Origin: Wallemia ichthyophaga EXF-994
Taxonomy: Eukaryota; Basidiomycota; Wallemiomycetes; Wallemiales; Wallemiaceae
Direction: 5' to 3'
Assembly (NCBI RefSeq): GCF_000400465.1
Contig: NW_008806297.1
Location: forward strand, 1 to 64,000
DNA: 64,000 nt
Shown: piece by piece, positions 43,932 to 52,821 of the stretch
Position numbering within the stretch: the stretch's first letter is position 1
Layout: each line of letters starts with the position of its first letter
Notes under the pieces: generated by a model
Databases searched by the model: none
Seen by the model: the letters and a program-made list of their open reading frames with translations, nothing else
What the model was told of the DNA's origin: nothing
Position numbers and translations under genes: made by a program

Positions 43932-45633
43932 TCACTTACGCATTTCCCTGCACACCTTGGCTACGAGAACACCCGCTGCAACAACCAAACCAGCTATACT
44001 ACCCTTACCCACCAAGCTCACCCTCTCATCGCGCCTTCTCGAAACCTCCTCAGCATCCGCGTACGATATATCCGGCCTGAAGGTGACTAGCTGGTACAGA
44101 CTCATCCACCCACTGCTAGCAGCCGTTGGGAATGGTTCGCGCCGCAAAATCTCCGGCGACGCCACCGCTGCCGGTCTGATTAGTGTGTTGAGCAGGGCAT
44201 CCAACCCTTTCCTGAGTTTATAAAGCGGGTTAGTGACTTTAGAGCGCATTTCGACGTAATTGCCCATCGCCAAGTCGACAATACTACGCAGATCACGACT
44301 CCTCTCCCGACTGTACCTTTCGAGAGCGACACCGAGCGGCTGGACAGGTGTCGATTTGTCACTGCGTACACCCGCACTGTCCATCATGGCGAGCAACACG
44401 CGCACATCCTCAAACCCAGCATTCATGCCCTGGCCATAGAAGGGCACCATCGAGTGGGCGGCGTCGCCCAGTATCACTGCACGGTCGGAGTAGTGGTACG
44501 GCGAGCACTGGTGCGGGTGCATTAGTCACTATCTTCGCTATCCCTCTAGCTTTCGCTTGCTCACCCTTATTGTCACAAGTGACCCTTGCGGGTTGTGCGT
44601 AAAGTCATCCGCCGCGCACTCCTCGCCCATCAGAGCAAGTGCGTCGGGAAACTCTCGGCGGAACAGCTCCACGAAGCGGTCTTTACTGTCTGCGAGCTGA
44701 GCGAACTTTTCGAAAGGCGCAAAGAACGTGCATGTGAATGAGCAGTCTTGGTTGGGTAGTGCGATGAGCATGAAGGACTGACGCGGCCAAATATGCAAGT
44801 GGTGGGCATCTAGCAGGAAAGTCGGTCTGCCGAGACCATCAACGGGACCAGCTGGAATGGACAATTCTAGGTAGGCGTGCGGGATGTATTCCTGTGCGTA
44901 GTCCATCCTACAAGTGCACAGGAAAGAGTTGTGAGAAAGTGCTACATGGAGTAGAAATCCCATTCTACCTACCTCATCACCCGCATCAGCTGGTTGCGTA
45001 TAACGGAATGCGCTCCATCGGCACCTAGCACCAGATCCCAGTCTTTGTGCGCGGCTGTCGCGCCATTTTGCTCATAATGCAAAACACGCTCGTCGAACTG
45101 CACAGAACGAATTTTGGCATCAAAGGAGATAGAAACGTTGGGAAGAGACTGAGCTTGAGAAATGAGTGCGTTGTTGAGCTTTTGACGGTCGATTGCATTG
45201 ATGCACTATTGGAGAGTGAGACATTTCCAAGGAGCACAGCCAAAGACGCGCCTCGCCGTTATTGCTGTAAATCTGGCTATCAAGAGAGCCATCGAGGCTG
45301 TGTATCATACGCCCCTTCATCGGAATGGTTGCGTCAGTGATGAGCCTATGATAAAGAAGACCGTCGTCGCTGTCGATGGATTTGATAGCCATAAGAGCTC
45401 TAGAAGAGATAGCAAGGTTTATGGAGCGTCTGGACAGCTTCTGGAGCTGGCTGGGTGAACGTGGGTCTGCGTACGCTGATGAGCTCGATTGCCACACACA
45501 AACCAAAGATAGACAGACCAGGCCTCGATTCATAAATCTGTACATTCCAGCCTTTGCCTGCTAAACCAATCGCAGCTACACAACCAACCAGCCCTGCACC
45601 AGATATCACGACTGTGCGATTATCGCTTGACAT
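43932..45633 (-). CDS. BNA4: Kynurenine 3-monooxygenase
   Basis: Exons 45633-45519, 45466-45252, 45205-44973, 44907-44565 and 44507-43932 encode 493 residues. The FAD Rossmann motif is VVISGAGLVGCVAAIGLAGK, followed by ESRPDPR and RRSINLAISSRAL. Later come DLVLGADGAHSVIRNQLMR, DYAQEYIPHAYLELSIPAGP, HLHIWPRQSFMLIALPNQD and the second FAD motif AVILGDAAHSMVPFYGQGMN. The enzyme hydroxylates L-kynurenine with NADPH and O2 in de novo NAD synthesis, on the outer mitochondrial membrane; the hydrophobic C-terminal segment (GSIAGLVVAAGVLVAKV) fits a tail anchor. Intron 2 (45206-45251) begins GCGCGT, a GC-AG intron; no GT donor keeps the frame. The acceptor of intron 1 has an alternative 9 nt upstream. 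Confidence 0.92.
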
Positions 45634-45987
45634 GGCGGTGGATGAGCAACGAGAACGGGAATAAGGATATTAACTAGAGAATAGAGCGCTCAAGGCATAA
45701 ATTTACTGTAAAATATTTGAATATTTCTTTCTTCGAGAATCTTCGTCTGGCTCCGTTAAAGCTTCTCCAAGCTGCTCTCTTCGGTTTGACAGTCAACGTC
45801 GGTGAGTTGTAAATATGGGGAGATGGATGGAGATTGTGAAAGATGAGTTCCCGGTGCACCTCCCATCACTGTCCATCTCTCCACCCCTCCAAACCAAACT
45901 AACCACAAGATTCTACAGACTTCTACGAGCTTTATAAGTAAATTTCTTCTTTGTCCACAACGTCCATCATCTAATAAACCACCAGCC
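45634..45987. promoter_or_regulatory. Divergent promoter region of BNA4 and HSP90
   Basis: 354 bp separate the two start codons. The region contains a perfect heat-shock element at 45732-45744 and pyrimidine tracts closer to the HSP90 start. No gene lies inside. Confidence 0.7.
45732..45744 (+). promoter_or_regulatory. Heat-shock element upstream of HSP90
   Basis: TTCGAGAATCTTC is a perfect TTCnnGAAnnTTC trimer, 243 bp before the HSP90 ATG and about 100 bp from the BNA4 ATG. It should bind heat-shock factor. It could also influence BNA4; that is inference. Confidence 0.75.
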
Positions 45988-48136
45988 ATGTCACAAACGA
46001 CTCACACATTCCAAGCTGAGATCTCTCAGCTTCTCGATCTCATTATCAACACCTTCTACTCTAACAAGGAAATTTTCTTGAGAGAATTGATCTCCAACTC
46101 ATCCGATGCACTCGACAAGGTCCGCTACTCGTCACTCACTGATCCATCCGTACTCGACTCACAGAAGGATCTCTTCATCAGACTCACTCCAATCAAGGAG
46201 CAGAAATGTTTGATTATTCGTGACTCTGGTATCGGTATGACCAAGGCTGACCTTGTAAACAACTTGGGTACCATCGCAAAGTCCGGTACCAAGGCTTTCA
46301 TGGAGGCTTTAAGCGCAGGTGCTGATGTCTCCATGATTGGTCAATTCGGTGTTGGTTTCTACTCTGCTTACCTCGTTGCCGAGAAGGTTGAAGTCATCAC
46401 CAAGCACAATGATGACGAGCAATACATCTGGGAGTCTTCCGCTGGTGGTACCTTCACCATCACTCAAGACACCACTAACCCTCCTATTGGCCGTGGTACT
46501 GAAATGCGTCTCTTTTTGAAGGAGGACCAACTCGAATACCTCGAAGAAAAGCGTATTAAGGAAGTCGTTAAGAAGCACTCGGAGTTCATCTCATACCCAA
46601 TTCAACTCCTCGTCGAGAAGGAAGTTGAGAAGGAAGTTCAAGATGAGTCTGCTGAGCAAAAGACCGAAGAAGACAAGCCAAAGATCGAGGAAGTCGAAGA
46701 TGAGGACGCAAAGAAGGAAAAGAAGACCAAGACCGTCAAGGAGACTGTCAAGGAAGAAGAGGAGCTCAACAAGACCAAGCCAATCTGGACTCGTAACCCA
46801 CAAGATATCTCAAACGAAGACTATGGTGCGTTCTACAAGTCTCTCACCAACGACTGGGAAGACCACCTCAGCGTCAAGCACTTTTCTGTTGAAGGTCAAC
46901 TCGAGTTCAAGGCTTTGCTCTACGTTCCAAAGCGTGCTCCATTCGACCTCTTCGAGACTAAGAAGAAGCGTAACAACATCAAGCTCTACGTCCGTCGTGT
47001 CTTCATTATGGACGACTGTGAAGACCTTATTCCAGAATACCTCAACTTTGTCAAGGGTGGGTGTGCTGTTTGACTGATTAATATCTACTAACATTTCTAC
47101 AGGTATCGTCGACTCTGAAGATCTTCCATTGAACATTTCTCGTGAGACCCTCCAACAAAACAAGATTCTCAAGGTCATTCGTAAGAACATTGTCAAGAAG
47201 TGTCTCGAAGCCTTCTCTGAAATCGCTGAGGACAAGGAAAACTTTGCCAAGTTCTACGAAGCCTTCGGCAAGAACATCAAGCTCGGTATCCACGAAGATG
47301 CTCAAAACCGTGCTAAGCTCGCTGAGTTCCTCAGATTCCACTCAACCAAGTCTGGTGAGGAGCAAACCAGCTTGAAGGATTACATCACTCGTATGCCAGA
47401 AGTTCAGAAGAACATCTACTACCTCACTGGTGAATCGCTCTCAGCAGTCAAGGACTCACCATTCTTGGAAGTTCTCAAGAACAAGGGCTTCGAAGTTCTT
47501 CTCATGGTTGACCCAATTGACGAGTACGCCGTCACTCAACTCAAGGAATTCGAAGGCCGTAAGATGGTCTGTGTTTCTAAGGAAGGTCTTGAACTTGAAG
47601 AGACTGAGGAGGAGAAGACTAAGCGTGAACAAGAAGCCAAGGACTTTGAAGATCTCTGCAAGTCAGTCAAGGAAACTCTTGGAGAGAAGGTTGAGAAGGT
47701 TGTTGTTTCCAACAGAATCCAAGACTCACCAATGGTTCTTGTAACCTCCACATTCGGATGGTCTGCTAACTTTGAAAGAATCATGAAGGCTCAAGCACTC
47801 CGTGATGCTTCCATGTCAGCATACATGGCTTCTAAGAAGACGCTCGAAATCAACCCACAAAACGCTATCATTAAGGATCTCAAGCGTAAGGTTCAAGACG
47901 ATGCTGCAGACAAGACTGTCCGTGATTTGACCTACCTCTTATTCGAAACTGCATTGCTTACATCAGGTTTCACACTCGATGACCCAACCTCATTCGCTAA
48001 GCGTATCAACAGAATGGTGTCACTTGGTCTCTCAATCGACGAAACTGAGGCCGTTCCTGCCGCTGCCACCGACAACAAGGACGATGTTCCAGCACTTGAA
48101 GGTGAAGGCGCTGGTGCAATGGAAGAAATTGATTAA
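45988..48136 (+). CDS. HSP90: Cytosolic Hsp90 chaperone
   Basis: Exons 45988-47056 and 47103-48136 (46-nt intron with TACTAAC branch site) encode 700 residues. The GHKL ATPase domain shows REIFLREL-type [38 protein letters not shown] and [19 protein letters not shown]. The charged linker (roughly residues 210-265) is Glu/Lys-rich. The middle domain has the catalytic Arg region [19 protein letters not shown]. The C-terminal dimerisation domain ends AMEEID, in place of the usual MEEVD that docks TPR co-chaperones. Codon use is strongly biased, as expected of a highly expressed gene. Hsp90 folds kinases, receptors and other clients with Sti1, Cdc37 and Aha1. A perfect HSE lies upstream. Confidence 0.96.
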
Positions 48137-48477
48137 AATTAATATTTGCATATAGCTTTTCTTTTCAGGTGTATCATAAATTTTATCCTTTTGATGATAA
48201 TTTTGGGTTCATGTGGGTATCAATATTATTGACTTGCCTTTGAGTTGCATTGTGTCAGCTGATAATGTGCTGCTCATTTGCACACAAACACTCCAAATAT
48301 GTGCAGGAAAAGACGCGAAATGTATCAAAAGTTAAGGAAGATATAAGTGTTCAAAGATTCTAGAGACCGCGCCGCGGGTATGTGAAAAATATCAGAGGGT
48401 AAAGTGACTGTGAAAGGTAATCCAATTGCCAAACGATTCGGTCAGCTGTATCGAAGTTTAAAATTTGCTATCCACAC
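48137..48477. other. Convergent spacer between HSP90 and AA9 gene
   Basis: AT-rich 3' flanks of both genes. No coding or RNA feature recognised. Confidence 0.5.
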
Positions 48478-49453
48478 TTAGTGAGAGGCATCAGCGTGGT
48501 GACGACGACGCTTAGCGTTAGTACCGCCGTTGTTTGATGCACCCCAGTAGAGTGCTGGTCCGACTTTGTTGACGTCGTAATAGAAGTTCTGTTGGTATAC
48601 ATCGACCTGCTCAGACTCCCAGTTGTACAATTCACCAGCAGGAGTCAAAGCTGGGAATGGAGAGCCATTCGGAGTGGAGCTCTCGATGTTTAACTGAATA
48701 CAGGCTGGATAGTGCTGTGGAGCCCACATGTTGTGGTAGCTAATGTGCTCAACTCTAAGCAAGTATTGAGCAGCTGGGATATCAGCAGGGATCTGCATAG
48801 CCATCCATGAACCCTCTTGGAGCATAGACTTTGTTCCACCCCACAGACCATAGCCATTTGAACCGCCGGCGGGCATGTGGTCGATCCAGCCTTGCTCATT
48901 TGGAACAGACATATCATGGCCATCTTGGAATATCTTGAAGTAGCTGGCGTCTGCTGAATTGAACGAGGTGCAGTCGTTGTTGTCACATGGTGCCATGTAT
49001 CCCATGACGGCACCTACTGGGTGAGGCCATGAATTACCGTTTGGACCTGCACTGCCTTCCCAGTGCACATTGACATATGAGCCCGCTTGAGTGGTGACAA
49101 CTGTTGGTCTATTTTATTGTCAGCCAAATCGAGACATCGCAAGCGCGACTCACGTTGGTGATTGTCCAGCTGAGCCACAAGAAATCAGAGATGGGTTGTA
49201 AATGCCGTCACCACCGACATAACCAGTGTCAGCCGGGAATCTAAAGAAAGAATAACCGTCAGCGAACAGCGAACAAAGCGCGGCGATATCCCCGAACTCA
49301 CTGTCTGACTGCGGAGTTCGCATTTCTAGCGGAAGCCCAGTTGTCGGCACCTTGGTAGTCTTGGTAGTTGGCACTGAAGACATCTACAGTACCGTGAGCA
49401 GCAGCTGCTGCGATTATTGAGGCGACGAGCGCGATATTTGATTTGTTGAACAT
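48478..49453 (-). CDS. Secreted AA9 lytic polysaccharide monooxygenase
   Basis: Exons 49453-49302, 49240-49154 and 49108-48478 (introns 61 and 45 nt) encode 289 residues. The signal peptide MFNKSNIALVASIIAAAAA ends just before HGTVDVFSAN, leaving His as residue 1 of the mature enzyme, as the copper histidine brace requires. Further AA9 features are GDGIYNPSLISCGSAGQSPT, WPHPVGAVMGYMAPC (second copper His), YLLRVEHISYHN and QHYPACIQLNI (axial Tyr region with the conserved Gln/His). Paired Cys residues are consistent with disulfides. The enzyme oxidatively cleaves cellulose or related glucans. The C-terminus carries no CBM1 but ends in a basic, His-rich tail (KRRRHHADASH). Substrate is not fixed by the sequence. 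Confidence 0.87.
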
Positions 49454-51520
49454 TTGGTTGTCTTGTATTAGTGAGTGTGTTGGTTTTGAAACTAACGAAT
49501 GTGGATGGCGGCCTAGGAGGTTTAATTTAGTGTTAACTGTAGTTCGTCGTTGTTTTCCGTTGAGGAAGTCGCAGTTAATAACACAGCCGAGGTCAATGCA
49601 CGGTAGGAACGCAGAGTCATCATGAGATCCAGACTTTGCTACTATAAAAGGCAACTAGTGACAAATGCTGCATTTGCACGTGTGTTATTCCGATGATATT
49701 GTTCCACCATCCCTCAGACGGTTTTCCTTCATCTTTGCGCTTGTATTTAGCGCGGAACTGATCATCTTAAACCCTGAAAATCCCTGAGAATCCCGCTTAT
49801 GGTTCCCAAAATAGCGCGTCCGAAGTCTTCTTCAGAGAGCCTTTAGGTATGGCATGTGCAATCACGGTCATATCGAAAATTTAGACTAAAGATGCAGCCG
49901 AGTCTCAGGTGATTCTTCGATTTGCGTCCGCAAAGCTATTGCCACAAGCTGCGCATTGCGGCCACTAGACTGTGCTAATGTTTTGATCACTAATGCTATA
50001 TGCATATGCATGCACAAAAATACACGCGGTCAAAGCTTGAGACATGATCTGTTGGGGATACTTGGGGTTGCTTGAAGTGACACTCTATACCATTTTTCCT
50101 TATCAGGACTGTGTTCAGGTCGCTTTTGTGTTGAATATTAATATTGCCGCGGGTTCAGGGTGTTCTCTATCTAACCTAGGGTGGCAGAGGGTTTACCGGT
50201 AGCTGATGAAAGCATTTTCAACGCATTTCTTGTCCCACTACTCTTGGAAATCTACGCTGCTAAGTTTGGAAGCTTCGGCATCTTCTAGACGTACGGCAGC
50301 TGGAACAGGAGGAAGGAAACATATAATCGTAAGGCACTCGATTGGTCAAAGGTATGCTCAAATCTCACAATACGAGTCGCTCTTGGAAATTGCTCGAGCA
50401 TGTCTCTGAAAATGATATCACTGCCACGCTCGATATGGCTTCCTGAGCCTCAGTTGCCGTGAGCAAATACCATCATTGCCATTAAATAGAATAACGATTT
50501 CGTAACAAAAACATGTATTTCATTGTAAATAAGTGATACATTTAACTGTAATTTTACATCCGTCTGGCTTTTCACACATAAAGAAACGGCCACAAAGCGC
50601 CGCAAGAAGTCTAAGCAGCCTGTAGCTAAGCAAAGAAGCAACACATTCCAAATCAGTAGATGACCCGATGAACTACTTCTGCTTATCATTCAATTAAGTT
50701 CTGAGTACATGTTGTCAGTAACATGCAAACAATTCAAATGTTTATTAAGCCCCGATACTTTGATAATCTGTTATCACCACCTTATCTCTGCAATTTCAAC
50801 AACACTATGACGCAGTTTTTGATCGCCCACTCAACCACTTCAAGCCCCTTGTGTTGCTCATGAATAGCATAAGAGTTATTCCAAACAGAATAATTTTTAT
50901 CAAGTAGGCGTAAAATGCTCGATCGCACTTTTTTCACTTCTAGCTGCTCGAATTGCTTTATCGCTAGGTCATATTACTATTTTCAGGCAGTACAGTTCCT
51001 ACTGAATTGCTTCACATATACACCTAATTTGGTTATATATGACGTGAAACCCAGCAAATTGTGCATCTTATACTCAACAGTTGTCGATGATTTGACCATT
51101 TTTCCATTCGAACCCAATAATTACCTATTGGCTCCCGCCGTTCCCATTCCCGAATTTCAAAAGGCTTTGACTGCATTCCAGGTTACCTGTTGATTGCAGT
51201 ACTGATATCACTTTCAGTGGCGACGGCCGGGATATCTTCGGAAACAGATTGGCTGGTTTTCACGCTAAATTACACAAACATTTGAAAAACATCGTATTAT
51301 TGGATTACAGAATGAGATCACCTCGTAATACCAACCCAGCTCTTATAATCCGAGCAATCGCTTTAGCAAAATTTACATTCAAGTTCATCATTTGCGAATA
51401 TGACTTACCGTCATACTATAAGACTGAGCACAATTGACAACTCCTCGACAGAACTAATATGCTAGCCCGTTAAAATATCACATCAAAATGATACAAAAAT
51501 GTTTTAACATCAAAAAATTT
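49454..51520. other. 2-kb accessory stretch with gene debris
   Basis: No intact gene. The left part holds the AA9 promoter. Around 50890-51437 there are two open stretches that look like remains of one protein (see separate entry). The rest is AT-rich with short open frames only (for example 50206-50409). Confidence 0.5.
50915..51437 (+). pseudogene. Possible decayed protein-coding gene
   Basis: An open stretch at 50915-51193 reads LLNCFTYTPNLVIYDVKPSK and LTIFPFEPNNYLLAPAVPIP, followed in another frame by GDGRDIFGNRLAGFHAKLHK and LRNIVLLDYR-like residues to the stop at 51435-51437. The two parts are separated by a GTTACC...TTTCAG segment that could be an intron, but no join I tried keeps both frames. 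The composition (Leu/Pro/Asn repeats, LxxL spacing) recalls the leucine-rich part of F-box proteins; that is a guess. No start codon with leader was identified. Confidence 0.3.
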
Positions 51521-51593
51521 AGCCCCACGCGGGGCTCGAACCCGCAGCCTTGTGATTAAGAGTCACACGCTCTACCGATTGAGCTAGCGAGGC
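51521..51593 (-). tRNA. tRNA-Lys(CTT)
   Basis: On the minus strand the acceptor GCCTCGC pairs with GTGGGGC (G-T pairs included). The D arm is GCTC...GAGC, the anticodon stem TGTGA pairs with TCACA around the loop CTCTTAA, and the T arm is GCGGG-TTCGAGC-CCCGC. Anticodon CTT gives lysine. No intron. An AAATTTTTT terminator follows the 3' end on the minus strand. The discriminator base reads T on this strand, which is unusual for tRNA-Lys and should be checked. Confidence 0.93.
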
Positions 51594-51769
51594 TTATGAT
51601 TATGTTTTTAAAAGCACGTATATATTCGTCTTTTTTTACGCATATTTTTCCTGGAATCGCCAAATCTTCAGTTTTTGCTTGTAATATTGCGGAATCAAGT
51701 TCCTAGCCCAACAAGAGACTTACTATGCTATTTTGTTGTTGAATTTGAGTTCAATAAAGTGTATACGGT

Positions 51770-52309
51770 GTGTTTGTGAATATTTTCACAGCCAATTTCG
51801 AAACAGCTGTGATCTCTATTGACTTTACTCTCAAGCCGGCTCTTTCCGCTTTCCGTAAATGCCTGCTTGAGCGACACACTGCTCTCTTGAGAGTAGATGC
51901 ACGTAGTTTACCAGGACCAAAGTCGAAAGATGCAGAGAGAGCAATGGGTAGGATGACTTCCACACAGGCGGCCAGGATGCTCAACAAGCTTCCCCGTGGT
52001 ACGCGAAGTGTGGCCACACATATCCGCTCAGGCCACTTCCCTACTGCCAAGTCTTACCGATTCCGATTCAAACTGTCCGACTCACCACTTTGCAGCAAGT
52101 GCAATGAAGTAGACAGTATCACAAACAGGATTTTCAGATGTAGGAAGTTCGATCAAGCAGGATTATTTTTGAGGAGGAGGATATATGGACTGGGGTTAAG
52201 GTTCGAGATGAAATATATGCTTTCAAATGAAGAAGCTCTCAAATCTCTCTACGAGTTCTTCAAAAACCAGCACAGCACCCACCCGCCCGCCTCCGGTAGC
52301 TCCACGTAG
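51770..52309 (+). mobile_element. 3' remnant of a non-LTR retrotransposon (LINE)
   Basis: An open frame of about 179 codons, without an ATG at its start, translates to the C-terminal tail of a LINE polyprotein. After SLPGPKSKDAERAMGRMTST comes the end of an RNase H-like region and then HIRSGHFPTAKSYRFRFKLS with DSPLCSKCNEVDSITNRIFR and CRKFDQAGLF. Full elements have the pattern LRTGH...DSPLC.xC...E..H.l..C; here the conserved His is replaced, so the Zn-finger-like tail is damaged. No reverse transcriptase or endonuclease is left. The fragment lies 176 bp from tRNA-Lys. I judge it an old, 5'-truncated and inactive copy. Confidence 0.7.
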
Positions 52310-52821
52310 TAAAATCCCAATTTACGGCACACATGCCAAGAACCGCGTCCCTTTGAGTCACTACAATTGTCAGCTTTCAATGCAAAAGAAGTGTAGATAC
52401 GCGAAAATTATTAATCGTTGTAACGCTTTTGACTATATATTATGATTTCTATCTAATCGAACAAGCTGTGGATGAAAAACGAAGGAGCATTATGAAGATA
52501 GCATTGGATTTTGAGAGGTATAAGTTTCTTTTTAAGTATGCATATTCTCAAATTCCAGCCAGTTATTATTGTTTCTAGTAGAGTGTCAATAACACCCTTA
52601 AAAACATCATCATGCTATAATCACTCGCTCACTTTTCTTTCTATCACTGGATTTGATTATCGCATAGCAGTACCTCAAATACAAGTCAGATATCCACATT
52701 TTCAACACTAATAAGTACACACTTCAACAGACTATGAAATAATAATTAATTCTTATATATGCAAATATATTACTTGAATGTCGGAATAGAAATGAAGAAA
52801 AATCGGTTCTTTTTTATTTGT
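52310..52821. other. Spacer between LINE relic and CRM1 3' end
   Basis: AT-rich. Only short frames; 52511-52711 is open but without recognisable content. It contains the CRM1 3' untranslated region. Confidence 0.45.
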
